Positions 25,270 to 33,819 of a stretch of 64,000 bases of DNA are shown here, piece after piece. The position numbers and the translations under genes were made by a program. Positions within the stretch are counted from its first letter, which is position 1; each line of letters opens with the position of its first letter. This DNA is from CAVZTA01 sp963778025. Lineage in GTDB: Bacteria > Chloroflexota > Limnocylindria > Limnocylindrales > CSP1-4. The notes under the pieces are model-generated. The model had not been told where the DNA came from, ran no database searches, and saw nothing but the letters and a program-made list of their open reading frames with translations. Location of the stretch: contig CAVZTA010000008.1 in NCBI GenBank assembly GCA_963778025.1, positions 124,001 through 188,000 on the forward strand, read 5' to 3'.

Positions 25270-25677
25270 TCAGCATCCCCAGCCCATGAGCGGCTGCTCC
25301 CGACCGCCGAGGATCGGGCTGTGCTCGAACTCGATGAACAGTTGTCCCTCCGCGCCGTAGAACGCGCCCGTGACTCGGGCATCACCGGGCGCGACGCACC
25401 AGCACTCGCCGTAGCCGGACATGCCGTCGGCCGAGGTCGCGTACTGGACCCGATACCGGACGACGAACCCGGCCGCCTGCGCCCGGGCAGCGAGCGCTTC
25501 CGCATCGCCACCGCGAAGGTCTTCGCCCGCGAACAGCTGACCGGGATCGGTCGGCTCCCCGGTCGCCGCGGCCCCGGCCATCGTCCGCGGCACGTTGCTG
25601 CAGCCCATCTCTCCAGCGTCCATGTTCGGCAGTGGCAGACCCGAACAGGCCGACGCCGACAACCCGACGAGCGTCAA
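25270..25677 (-). CDS. Small secreted lipoprotein, unknown function
   Basis: About 135 aa. A lipobox LSASAC lies 6-11 residues after a possible TTG start at 25677. The frame continues upstream as RRWGGCSLLG, a better signal-peptide n-region, but without a standard start codon, so an indel at the 5' end is likely. The mature part has C-x-W-C (GYGECWCVAPGDARV), GAFYGAEGQLFIEFEHSP and a C-terminal MGWGC. Function unknown. Confidence 0.55.
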   Translation of the reverse strand: MTLVGLSASACSGLPLPNMDAGEMGCSNVPRTMAGAAATGEPTDPGQLFAGEDLRGGDAEALAARAQAAGFVVRYRVQYATSADGMSGYGECWCVAPGDARVTGAFYGAEGQLFIEFEHSPILGGREQPLMGWGC

Positions 25678-25861
25678 CCCCAGCAGACTGCATCCTCCCC
25701 ATCGACGGGCAGGCTACGCCGACGACTCGACGCGCGAGTCCGCGATGTCCATCGCTCCGCACACGGGGAACCCCGGAACGACGGCGCCCGTCCGCGGCGA
25801 CAGCGACGCCGACGACTCCCGAACGGCCCCCCGACAGGACTCGGCCTAGAATCCCGCCTCG

Positions 25862-26176
25862 ATGACCGCTCCCCTCCCCGATGTCGTCCTCTACGCCCGC
25901 GCGGGCTGCCACCTGTGCGACGACGCCCGCGAGATCCTGCGCGCGCTCCTCGCCGAGCGCGCCGCGCAGGGTCGCCCGGAGCCGCGGCTGCTGGAGCGGG
26001 ACATCGATGACGATCCGGAGCTGCAGAAGGCGTTCTTCACGACGATCCCGGTGATCGAGGTGGCTGACCGGCGGCTGGAGCTCGCGACCAGCCCCGCCCG
26101 GATCCGACGCCTGCTCGATGAGGCGTTCGAGGACGCCGACGAGGCCGGCGCCGTGGCGCACCCAGGCCCCCGCTGA
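25862..26176 (+). CDS. Glutaredoxin-family thiol protein
   Basis: A 104-aa thioredoxin-fold protein with redox motif C-H-L-C at residues 16-19 (LYARAGCHLCDDA), a cis-proline in TTIPVIEV (about 61-68) and a C-terminal helix. It is of the glutaredoxin 2/YfcC-like small type, 2 bp upstream of ccdA and followed by a TlpA-like protein. It likely shuttles reducing equivalents in the same system. Confidence 0.85.
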   Translation: MTAPLPDVVLYARAGCHLCDDAREILRALLAERAAQGRPEPRLLERDIDDDPELQKAFFTTIPVIEVADRRLELATSPARIRRLLDEAFEDADEAGAVAHPGPR

Positions 26177-26178
26177 CG

Positions 26179-27012
26179 GTGGCGGGCAGCACGGAGCTCT
26201 CGTTCGCGGTCGCGCTCGGCGCTGGACTGCTCAGCTTCGCCTCGCCCTGTGTCCTCCCGCTCGTGCCCGCCTATCTCGGCCAGCTGACCGCCGTCGCCGT
26301 CGCCGCGTCCGCGGTCGGCGCGCCGCCGTCGCGCTGGACCGCCCTCCGCCACGCGACCGCGTACGTCCTCGGCTTCGGCATCGTGTTCACGGTCCTCGGC
26401 GTGACGGCGACGTTCGCGGCGGCCGGCCTCGCCCAGTACATGCCCGACCTTCGGAAGGTCGCCGGCCTCGTGCTCATCGTGCTCGGGCTGTCGATGATCG
26501 GCCTGCTCCGGATCCCGTTCCTGGAGCAGACCTGGCGCCCGCTCGACGCGGGCGCGTCCGCCGGCCTCGCGACCGCCCGCGGGGGGCTCGCGCTGGCGCC
26601 CGCAGGTGGCCCCGCAGGCGCCGGACCGGGCATGGGCGACCGCCTCGGCACGCGACTCGCAAGCAACCGCTCCGGCCTCGCCGCCTCGTTCCTCCTGGGC
26701 ACGGTCTTCGCCGTCGGCTGGACCCCGTGCATCGGCCCGATCCTGGGCGGCATCCTGGGCCTCGCCACGAGCCAGAGCACGGTCGGCGCGAGCGGCTTCC
26801 TGCTCATCGGCTACACGCTCGGCCTCGGGCTCCCGTTCCTCGTCGTCGCCGCGTTCTACGACCGGGCGCAGCCGCTGATCCGGCCGCTCGTCCGCCACGG
26901 CCGAACGGTGACGATCATCGGCGGGCTCCTCGTCATCGCCATCGGTGTCCTGATGCTGTTCGACGTCCTGTACCTGATCACCGTCTGGTTCCCGTTCAAC
27001 ACGGGCGTCTGA
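26179..27012 (+). CDS. ccdA: Cytochrome c biogenesis protein CcdA
   Basis: A 277-aa polytopic membrane protein starting at GTG 26179. The first conserved cysteine is in SFASPCVLPLVPAYLG (residues 19-34) and the second in AVGWTPCIGPILGG (about 178-191). Six helices, with a Gly/Ala-rich insertion (about 125-150) between helices 3 and 4. CcdA passes electrons from cytoplasmic thioredoxin to extracytoplasmic thiol proteins. The downstream TlpA-like gene overlaps its stop (TGATG), so the two are translationally coupled. Confidence 0.92.
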   Translation: MAGSTELSFAVALGAGLLSFASPCVLPLVPAYLGQLTAVAVAASAVGAPPSRWTALRHATAYVLGFGIVFTVLGVTATFAAAGLAQYMPDLRKVAGLVLIVLGLSMIGLLRIPFLEQTWRPLDAGASAGLATARGGLALAPAGGPAGAGPGMGDRLGTRLASNRSGLAASFLLGTVFAVGWTPCIGPILGGILGLATSQSTVGASGFLLIGYTLGLGLPFLVVAAFYDRAQPLIRPLVRHGRTVTIIGGLLVIAIGVLMLFDVLYLITVWFPFNTGV

Positions 27013-27752
27013 TGGCCATCGACGGACGATCCGACCGACCCGCCTTCGATCACGCCCCGCCGACGCGCCAGCGCGGGATCGGGCCGTTCTCGTTCCGGCA
27101 GCTGGCGACGATCGGTGTCGTGGTCGTCGTCGTGGCCGCCGTCCTGCGCATCGCCACCACGCCGGTCGCCAACCTCGACCCGGGCGCGACGGACTTCCCG
27201 ATGCCGACCCAGTTCGTCATCGGCTCGGCGGTCCCGGGTCTGGGCGTGGGCCAGCAGGCGCCCGAGCTCGCCGTGACGGGCCAGGACGGCACGACCGCCC
27301 AGCTGACGGACCTCCAGGGCAAGCCCGTCCGGCTCGAGGACCTGCGGGGGAAGCTCGTGTGGCTCAACTTCTGGGCGAGCTGGTGTCCGCCGTGCCAGAG
27401 CGAGACCCCCGTGCTCCGCGAGATGGACGAGCAGTACCGCGACCGGGGCCTCGCGATCGTCGGCATCGCGGTCCAGGAGACGACGCCGCAGGACATCGCG
27501 GCGTACGCGCAGCGCTATGACCTGCAGTACCCGATCGCGTTCGACGCCTCCGCCGACGTGTTCCACACGTACCGCGTGTGGGGCCTGCCCACGCAGTTCT
27601 TCATCGACCCGCAGGGCCGGATCCTCGAGGTCGCGAAGGTCATGGACGAGGCCGGCGCCCGGGCACGCATCGAAGCCTGGCTGCCGAAGGCCGACGCGTC
27701 GTCGCACGTGGCGGAACCGTCCTCGATCGCGTCGACGCCGCCGGCCTCCTGA
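27012..27752 (+). CDS. TlpA/ResA-like membrane-anchored thiol-disulfide oxidoreductase
   Basis: A 246-aa protein. One N-terminal helix (about 30-47) and an extracytoplasmic thioredoxin domain: GQQAPELAVTGQDG, LRGKLVWLNFWASWCPPCQS with the catalytic C-P-P-C (about residues 122-125), and the cis-proline region VWGLPTQFFIDPQGRI. It probably reduces apocytochrome c or other exported thiols using electrons from CcdA. The start overlaps the ccdA stop. The Ser/Ala-rich tail after WLPKAD is not part of the fold. Confidence 0.9.
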   Translation: MAIDGRSDRPAFDHAPPTRQRGIGPFSFRQLATIGVVVVVVAAVLRIATTPVANLDPGATDFPMPTQFVIGSAVPGLGVGQQAPELAVTGQDGTTAQLTDLQGKPVRLEDLRGKLVWLNFWASWCPPCQSETPVLREMDEQYRDRGLAIVGIAVQETTPQDIAAYAQRYDLQYPIAFDASADVFHTYRVWGLPTQFFIDPQGRILEVAKVMDEAGARARIEAWLPKADASSHVAEPSSIASTPPAS

Positions 27753-27800
27753 CGTCGCACGGGTGAGCCGCCGTCGGCGGCCGACACCGGAGGGCTCGTG

Positions 27801-28172
27801 ATGCGGTTCGTGATGCTGACCTACAACGGCGAGGAGTCGCTGCGCTGGTGGGAAGCGGCCAGCCAGGCGGAGCGGCAGGACGAGGTGGCTCGCACCGTGG
27901 CCTGGTTCCAGGAGCACGGCGCGAAGGGCCGGATCGTCGGCGGCGAGGAGCTGGGCTGGCCGAAGGACGCCAAGGTCGTGCGCGCGTCCGGCGTGAGCGA
28001 CGGACCCTACATCGAGACGAAGGAGCTCCTGGGCGGCTTCATCGTGCTCGAGGTCCCCGACGAGGCGACGGCGCTCGAGGTCGCCGCCGGGTGGCCGGCA
28101 CTGCTCCGACGCGACTGCGCCGTCGAGGTCCGCCCGGTGGGCGACTCGACGGCCGAGGCGGGGATGCGCTGA
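27801..28172 (+). CDS. YCII-related (DGPF-type) protein
   Basis: A 123-aa dimeric alpha-beta-barrel protein. MRFVMLTYNGEESL at the start, and GVSDGPYIETKELLGGFIVL near residues 66-85, which is the DGPF/YCII signature, with a conserved Glu-Leu-Leu-Gly. Often partners ECF41-type sigma factors or acts in chlorohydrolysis. No partner is adjacent. GGAGG at 27789 suits ATG 27801. It could also start at the GTG three bases earlier. Confidence 0.8.
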   Translation: MRFVMLTYNGEESLRWWEAASQAERQDEVARTVAWFQEHGAKGRIVGGEELGWPKDAKVVRASGVSDGPYIETKELLGGFIVLEVPDEATALEVAAGWPALLRRDCAVEVRPVGDSTAEAGMR

Positions 28173-28187
28173 GGCCGCGTCGCCGGA

Positions 28188-29087
28188 TCACCCGAATGGC
28201 TGGCCGCCCGTGACCGGCACCGTCGCGCCCGTGACGTAGCTGGCTGCGGGTGAGGCGAGGAACACGAACGCCCCGGCCAGCTCCGCGGGCTGCGCGGGGC
28301 GCCCGAACGGGCTGTTCGCCCCGAACTGCTGGAGCGATCCGGGATCGGACGTCGATGCCACGAGTGGCGTCCACACCGGCCCCGGCGCCACGGCATTCAC
28401 CCGGATGCCGCGCGGGGCGAGCATCTCGGCGAGGGCCTTCGTGTAGGTCACGAGCGCGCCCTTCGTCGTCGCGTAGGCGAGCAGCTCCGCCGAGGGACGG
28501 CTCGCCTGGATCGACGTGACGTTGATGATCGAGGCGCCGGGGCGCATGTGCGGCACCGCCGCGCGGGCGAGCAGGAACGGCGCGGTGATGTTCGTGCGCA
28601 GCGTTCGCTCCCACTCCTCGACCGGGATGTCCTCGATCCGCTCGCGGGGTCGCTGGGTCGCAGCGTTGTTCACGAGGACATCGATCTGCCCGAACGCCTC
28701 GACCGTCTGGTCGACCACCCGTCGGCAATGCGCCTCGTCCTGCAGGTCGCCGGCGATCGCGAGCGCCTGGCGACCCTCGGCCTCCACGAGGCTGCGCGTC
28801 TCACGAGCGTCGGTGCTCTCGGCGAGATAGGCGATGACGACATCCGCCCCCTCGCGCGCGAAGGCGAGCGCGACGGCACGGCCGATGCCGCTGTCCGCGC
28901 CGGTGACGATCGTCGCGAGACCCGCGAGCCGGCCATCGCCGACATACGACTGCTCGCCATGGTCCGGCTTCGGCCGAAGCTCATCGGTGGCGGAGCCGTC
29001 ATCGCGGCGTCCGCCGAACGGCGGTCGCGGGTAGGCGTCGAGGGGATCGAGGAGCTGACGCGTGGTGGTCGTGTTGGGGTGCCGCAT
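28188..29087 (-). CDS. SDR-family oxidoreductase, YghA/GSP39 type
   Basis: A 299-aa short-chain dehydrogenase with the N-terminal extension typical of YghA/GSP39 (ELRPKPDHGEQSYVGDGRLA). It carries the cofactor motif TIVTGADSGIGRAVALAFAR (about residues 58-77), NNAA at about 137, and the catalytic Ser and Y-x-x-x-K in INVTSIQASRPSAELLAYAT followed by TKGAL. It ends with PVTGGQPFG. Uses NAD(P). The substrate is unknown, and the family is linked to general stress. ATG 29087 is chosen. ATGs at 29096 and 29105 in the same frame are alternatives. Confidence 0.85.
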   Translation of the reverse strand: MRHPNTTTTRQLLDPLDAYPRPPFGGRRDDGSATDELRPKPDHGEQSYVGDGRLAGLATIVTGADSGIGRAVALAFAREGADVVIAYLAESTDARETRSLVEAEGRQALAIAGDLQDEAHCRRVVDQTVEAFGQIDVLVNNAATQRPRERIEDIPVEEWERTLRTNITAPFLLARAAVPHMRPGASIINVTSIQASRPSAELLAYATTKGALVTYTKALAEMLAPRGIRVNAVAPGPVWTPLVASTSDPGSLQQFGANSPFGRPAQPAELAGAFVFLASPAASYVTGATVPVTGGQPFG

Positions 29088-29232
29088 GGCGCCCATGGTC
29101 CGCATGCCTCGCGTACGCGGCGTCCCGGGCGACCGCCCGCACGTTGCAGTCGGCTCGCGCGCCGGCGAAAGATCGACGGAACCGTTCCGGCCGACTGCCC
29201 AGCCAGCAGCGTCTGGCCCCGACTGGCAACGG

Positions 29233-30101
29233 CTAGGTCGTGGCCGGCTCGTAGCGGAAGCGGTCGCGATCTCGAAGCAGCCGGCCCGACCGGCTGCTTC
29301 GACTCGTGCGAGAGGACCATCGTCCAGCCCTCGTCGGCCGCCTGCGCGAACCACGTCGCCTTGACCTCGACGGACGTCAGCGGGAAGTCGTCGAACGAGG
29401 TCACCCAGCGCGGGTTCGCGGCCCACGGCCGCATCATCAGGTCGCCGAAGAACGCGAGCGGCGCGGCGCCTGGCGCACGGACGAGGATCGCCTGGTGCCC
29501 CATGGAGTGGCCACCCGTGGGGATGACCGACACGCCGGGCAGGAGCTCGCGCTCGCCGTCGACCCAGCCCTCGGCGCCCCAGTCGCGCACCAGGCGGAGC
29601 TCGGGCTGGTCGTAGCTCGCGATGAGCCGGGGATTGTCGTCGAGCGCGGTCTCCCACTCCGCCCGCTGCGCGACGATCGCGCGCCCGCGGGAAGGCACGC
29701 GTCCCGTCGGCGCGGAGGAGGCCGCCGGCGTGGTCGAAATGGAGGTGGCTCATCGCGACGACGTCGACCGTCGCGGGGTCGAACCCGGCCGCTTCCAGCG
29801 CAGGCACGACCGGGTCGCCGCGGTAGTCGCGCATCGTCCGGCCCTTGTCGTCGATCCGCTCGCCGATGCCGGTCTCGACGAGCACCCGGCCGCCGGGCGT
29901 CTCGATGAGCAGGCAGTTCAGCGCCTGGAGCAGGCGACGGTTCTCGTCGGGCTCATCGCCCGCCCAGTCGCGCCACAGGACGTACGGCACCGGGCCGAAC
30001 AGCGTGCCGGCATCGGAGCGGAACGTGCCGGCCTGGACCAGTGCGACGCGGTAGCCGGAACCCAGGTCCCGTCGCCAGTCGACCGCGTCGTTGATGGCCA
30101 T
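29233..30101 (-). CDS. Metallo-beta-lactamase-fold hydrolase (two frame breaks)
   Basis: ATG 30101 overlaps the dcd stop (TGATG), so it is the third gene of the nrdR-dcd operon. It has the metal motif VAMSHLHFDHAGGLLRADGT (H-x-H-x-D-H near residue 110), then after a break near 29700 RAIVAQRAEWETALDDNPRL and IPTGGHSMGHQAILVRAPGA with FFGDLM, and after a second break near 29290 LLRDRDRFRYEPATT to TAG at 29233. Joined length about 289 aa. Quorum-lactonase/N-acyl-hydrolase-like MBL type. The substrate is unknown. Confidence 0.75.
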
Positions 30102-30685
30102 CAGGGCCGCGGCCGACCTCGATCGAAGTCGACGTGATACGACGACGCGGTCGGTTCCGACTGGCCCTGGTACTTCGACCCGAGCTCCGGGGAGCCGTAC
30201 GGCCGCTCCACGGGCGAGCTCATGCGGAAGAAGCTGATCTGGCCGATGCGCATCCCGAAGTACAGGGCGATCGGCAGGTTCGCCACGTTGGAGAGCTCCA
30301 GCGTGAGATTCCCCTTCCAGCCCGGATCGACGTAGCCGGCCGTGGAGTGGATGAGCAGGCCCAGCCGGCCGAGCGAGCTCCGCCCTTCGAGCCTCGCGAC
30401 GAGGTCGTCGGGCAGCTCGATCCACTCGAGGGTCTGGGCAAGGACGAACTCCGTCGGGTGGAGGATGAACGGCTCGTCATCGTCGACGGTGAGCAGCTCC
30501 GTCAGGTCGGGCTGTGGCGAGCGGGGATCGATGTACGCGTACCGGTTGTTGCGGAAGACCCGGAACGTCCGGTCGAGATGAAGGTCGACCGATGACGGCT
30601 GCAGATCCACCGGCTGGTACGGACGGATCGTGACGCGTCCCTGCTCGAGCTCGGTCCGGATGTCGCGGTCCGAGAGGACGCTCAC
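30101..30685 (-). CDS. dcd: dCTP deaminase
   Basis: A 194-aa protein starting at GTG 30685, which overlaps the nrdR stop by 4 nt (GTGA). Signature blocks: LSDRDIRTELEQGRV, LQPSSVDLHLDRTFRVFRNN, ARLEGRSSLGRLGLLIHSTA with catalytic Glu, GYVDPGWKGNLTLELSNVAN, and a C-terminal SKYQGQ. It converts dCTP to dUTP for thymidylate synthesis. Coupling to nrdR ties deoxynucleotide supply genes together. Confidence 0.93.
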   Translation of the reverse strand: MSVLSDRDIRTELEQGRVTIRPYQPVDLQPSSVDLHLDRTFRVFRNNRYAYIDPRSPQPDLTELLTVDDDEPFILHPTEFVLAQTLEWIELPDDLVARLEGRSSLGRLGLLIHSTAGYVDPGWKGNLTLELSNVANLPIALYFGMRIGQISFFRMSSPVERPYGSPELGSKYQGQSEPTASSYHVDFDRGRPRP

Positions 30686-31167
30686 CGCTTGCCTCCGCCG
30701 CCCCCGCCCGTGTCGCGCTCCGCGTACAGCGTGTCGACCTCGCGCTTGAGGGCCTCCAGGTCGTCGAAGCTCTGGTAGACCGAGGCGAAGCGGATGTACG
30801 CGATCTGGTCGATCTCGCGCAGCTTGTCCATCGCCATCGCGCCGATCCGCTTGGACGGCACCTCGCTCGCGCCGGCCGAACGCAGCTCCGCCTCGATCTC
30901 GTCTGCGGCCTGCTCGGCAGCACCCGAGGGGACGGGACGACGCGTCAGCGCCTTGCGCAGGCCGCTGACGAGCCGATCGCGATCGAAGTCCTGCCGCGAC
31001 CCGTCGCGCTTGAGGACGACCAGCCGGGCCGCCTCGACGCGCTCGTAGGTCGTGAAGCGGGTGGAGCATGACGGACATTCGCGACGTCGCCGGATCGTCT
31101 GCGCGTCGTCGAGGTCGCGCGAGTCCACGACCCGGGTATCCCGAGTCCCGCACTGCGGGCAGCGCAC
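30682..31167 (-). CDS. nrdR: Transcriptional repressor NrdR
   Basis: A 161-aa protein with N-terminal zinc ribbon (RCPQCGTRDTRVVDSRD ... RRRRECPSCSTRFTTYERVE) and an ATP-cone domain (LVVLKRDGSRQDFDRDRLVS ... IAYIRFASVYQSFDDLEALK). Senses dATP/ATP and represses ribonucleotide reductase genes. GTG 31167 is preferred because GAGGAGG lies 5 bp upstream and homology begins there. The glycine-rich C-terminal tail (GGGGGGKR) is unusual but short. Confidence 0.93.
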   Translation of the reverse strand: MRCPQCGTRDTRVVDSRDLDDAQTIRRRRECPSCSTRFTTYERVEAARLVVLKRDGSRQDFDRDRLVSGLRKALTRRPVPSGAAEQAADEIEAELRSAGASEVPSKRIGAMAMDKLREIDQIAYIRFASVYQSFDDLEALKREVDTLYAERDTGGGGGGKR

Positions 31168-31258
31168 TTGGATCCTCCTCGAGGTCGCCGGTCGGCTGTC
31201 AGAACGACGGTGGACTGCGTTGCCACCCTCGCCCTGACAGCCGAAGGTTTGCGTTCGC

Positions 31259-31276
31259 ACCACTAGGGGTTGTGGT
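31259..31276. promoter_or_regulatory. Inverted repeat upstream of nrdR
   Basis: ACCAC-TAGGGGTT-GTGGT, 5-bp arms plus an extra A/T match, about 92 bp before the nrdR start. The ACTA..GTGG layout is loosely like an NrdR box, so autoregulation is possible. It is a weak match. Confidence 0.3.
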
Positions 31277-31294
31277 GTCCAGGCGAGGATACCA

Positions 31295-31984
31295 CTACAT
31301 GCTGGGGTCCGGCCCTCCGTCGACGCCACCCTCGCCGGTGCCCGTGACCATCGGCGCGACGGGCGGCCCGCCGACCGGCGTGGTCGGCATGGGTGCCGGG
31401 ACCGCCGACACCGGGATGGGCGTCGGCGGGCGCGATGGTCGGGATCCGCCACGGGCGCGCTGCGTGCCCGGCGGCAGCGTCTCCGCGACACGCCGCGCGA
31501 CCAGGCCCGCGGCCTCCCGCGCGTGGCGCAGGTTGAGGGCGGCGCGCTTGAGCGAGGTCTGCGCCTCCAGCTCGCGCGGACCACCGCGCGTCGCGATCAG
31601 GCCGCTGCGTCCGTGCTCCGCGAGCCCGACGGCGCGCTCCGCGCGCTCGAGCTCGCGGGCGTAGGACGGCGGCACGTCGGTCAGTCCGACGGGTCCTCGA
31701 AGCGCACGCGCATCGGCGATCTCGGAACGGAGCTCGTCACCCGCCTTCGCCAGCACCTCGGCGAGCGCGTCGGCGTCGATCTCGTGGCGCCGGATCTCGT
31801 CGAGCCCACCGATCACCGGGTCGATGGTCCGCCCGAAACGGATGTCGAGCTCGGCGACGGCCCGCTGGAACCGCTCGTGCTCCCGTGTGCGAGCCACGAG
31901 CTGCGACGCACGCTGGAGGACCAGCAGGAACAGGGCGGCCAAGGCCAGGAACAGCGCCAGCGGGAGGATGATCCGCGGCTCCAT
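31295..31984 (-). CDS. Single-helix membrane protein with coiled coil
   Basis: A 229-aa protein. N-terminal transmembrane helix (residues 5-24, ILPLALFLALAALFLLVLQR), a long charged helical region (about 30-170) with heptad-like Leu/Ala spacing, and a Pro/Gly/Thr-rich tail. Not recognised. It lies between etfA and nrdR on the same strand, with 127 bp to nrdR. Function unknown. Confidence 0.6.
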   Translation of the reverse strand: MEPRIILPLALFLALAALFLLVLQRASQLVARTREHERFQRAVAELDIRFGRTIDPVIGGLDEIRRHEIDADALAEVLAKAGDELRSEIADARALRGPVGLTDVPPSYARELERAERAVGLAEHGRSGLIATRGGPRELEAQTSLKRAALNLRHAREAAGLVARRVAETLPPGTQRARGGSRPSRPPTPIPVSAVPAPMPTTPVGGPPVAPMVTGTGEGGVDGGPDPSM

Positions 31985-32015
31985 CGCGTCCCCGGCTCGG
32001 CTCGGCGGCCTCGCG

Positions 32016-32993
32016 TCAGCCGCTGCCGCGGCGGGCGCGGATCTCGGCGGCCAGGGCGGGCCCGACCTCGAAGAGGTCGCCGACGACGACGAGGTCGGCG
32101 AACTCGGCGATGGGCGCGTCCGGGTCGCGATTGATGGCGACGATCGTCTCGGCGGTCTGCATGCCGACCTTGTGCTGGATCGCGCCCGACACGCCGAGGG
32201 CGAGATACAGCGCCGGCTTCACGATCTTGCCGGTCTGGCCGATCTGGCGCGCGTACGGGATCCAGCCCGAGTCGACGGCGGCTCTCGTCGCGCCGACGAC
32301 ACCGCCCAGCTCCTTGGCCAGCTCCTCGACGATGCGGAAGCCGTCCGGGCCCGCGACGCCACGGCCACCGGCGACGACGACACGCGCCTCCTCGAGCGAG
32401 GCTTCCGCGCCCGCTTCGGCGACGCGCTCGACGATCTTCACCGCGGGCACGCGGTCCTCGCCGCTGGCCGGCGCGGTCGTCACGTCACCGGCGCTCGCGG
32501 CCGGCGAGGCGGTGACGGCGTTCGGGCGCACGGTCACGATGCCGTGATCCCCGGTGAAGGTGCTGTGCGTGACGAGCTTCCCGCCGAAGACGCTCATCTC
32601 GACCAGCGGTCGACCGTCCGCGACGCTCACCGCGGTCGCGTTCGTCAGGACCGGCCACCCGGTGAGCCCGCTGAGGATGCCCGCGACGTCGCGTCCGTCG
32701 GGCGTCCCGCCGATCAGGATCCACGAGGCGTCTTCGCTGTTCGCGGCGACCTCCGTCGCGATGCGCTGCGGCGCGACGACGTCGGCGAGATCCGCCGCGC
32801 TGACGGCGGTGACCGGTCCCCCGGTGAACGACGCGAGCTCCGTCGCCGCAGCGCCCGGATCCTCCGCGACCACGATCCCCCGGACCTCGCCCGCGCCGGC
32901 GTCGGCGAGCGCCCGGGCGACCGTCGCGACCTCGGTGGACAGCTTCGTGAGCGCGCCGTCGGCGACCTCGCCGACGACCAGGATGCCGGCCAT
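32016..32993 (-). CDS. etfA: Electron transfer flavoprotein subunit alpha
   Basis: A 325-aa protein. N-terminal ETF domain and the FAD-binding C-terminal block ARVVVAGGRGVAGPDGFRIV, GGVVGATRAAVDSGWIPYAR, QIGQTGKIVKPALYLALGVS and GAIQHKVGMQTAETIVAINR with DPDAPIAEFADLVVVGDLFE. It accepts electrons from acyl-CoA dehydrogenases and passes them toward quinone. ATG 32993 overlaps the etfB stop (TGATG). Confidence 0.95.
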   Translation of the reverse strand: MAGILVVGEVADGALTKLSTEVATVARALADAGAGEVRGIVVAEDPGAAATELASFTGGPVTAVSAADLADVVAPQRIATEVAANSEDASWILIGGTPDGRDVAGILSGLTGWPVLTNATAVSVADGRPLVEMSVFGGKLVTHSTFTGDHGIVTVRPNAVTASPAASAGDVTTAPASGEDRVPAVKIVERVAEAGAEASLEEARVVVAGGRGVAGPDGFRIVEELAKELGGVVGATRAAVDSGWIPYARQIGQTGKIVKPALYLALGVSGAIQHKVGMQTAETIVAINRDPDAPIAEFADLVVVGDLFEVGPALAAEIRARRGSG

Positions 32994-33779
32994 CAGATGA
33001 TCCTCCGGCCGGCGAGGAAGTCGGCGACCTCCTTCGCGGCCTCGGCCGCGGGACCCTTGACGACCTTCGTCGCCCCACGAGCGGGCGGTGGCGCACTGTC
33101 GACGACCTTCGTCGACCAGCCACCGGGCGGGGTCGACGCGCCGTCCCGGAGATCGTTGAGCCCCCTCGACGCGATCTCCTTCGAGCGGGCGGCCATGATC
33201 CCCTTGAGCGACGGGTAGCGCGGTGCGCCGAGCGCCTGGGTGCAGGAGATGAGCGCCGGCATCGGCGCTTCGAGGACGTCATAGCCCCTGGCCGACAGGC
33301 GGCGGACGCGGACGGTGCCGCCGGCTGGATCAGGCTCGATCTTGGCGGCGTAGCTCAGGTAGGGCACGCCCATCAGCGTCGCGACGCCCGCGGGCACGAT
33401 GCCCATGGTCCCGTCCGAGGTGTCGACCCCTGCAAGGATCAGATCGGCGCCGATGTCCTTCAGGGCCGCGGCCAGGATGCGCATCGTCGTCGGGTGCGTC
33501 CGATCCGGCCAGCTGGCTGTCCGTGACCAGGACGCCGCGGGTCGCGCCCATCGCCAGGGCCTTGCGCATCGTGTCCGTCGCGTTCGACGGCGCCATCGCG
33601 ACGATCGTCACCTCGCCGCCGTGCGCCTCCACGAGCTGGAGCGCCGCCTCGAGCGCGTACTCGTCGTTGCCGTTCACCACGGACGGCGCTGCGGCGCGGT
33701 CGAGGCGTCCGTCGGGGCCGAGGCGTTCGGCGCCCGACGCGGGATCGGGGACGGGCTTCGTCAGGACGGCGATGTGCAA
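32993..33779 (-). CDS. etfB: Electron transfer flavoprotein subunit beta (one frame break)
   Basis: ATG 33779 gives MHIAVLTKPVPDPASGAERL, NDEYALEAALQLVEAHGGEV and MAPSNATDTMRKALAMGATR. After a break near 33490 the second half follows (RILAAALKDIGADLILAGVD, TSDGTMGIVPAGVATLMGVP and RYPSLKGIMAARSKEI). Joined length about 261 aa, as usual for EtfB. The AMP-binding region and the recognition loop for the dehydrogenase (LKGIMAARSK) are intact, so the break is more likely a sequence error than loss of function. First gene of the etfBA pair. Confidence 0.88.
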
Positions 33780-33819
33780 GGGGCGGACCTCCGTGGGGCA
33801 AGGAGGCGGTCGATCGCGA

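Noticed and set aside
28188..30425. One 745-codon minus-strand frame spanning dcd, MBL and SDR regions
   Set aside because: It is an accidental in-frame join. The SDR, MBL and dCTP deaminase domains each have their own starts and stops, and only the last part is in this frame throughout.
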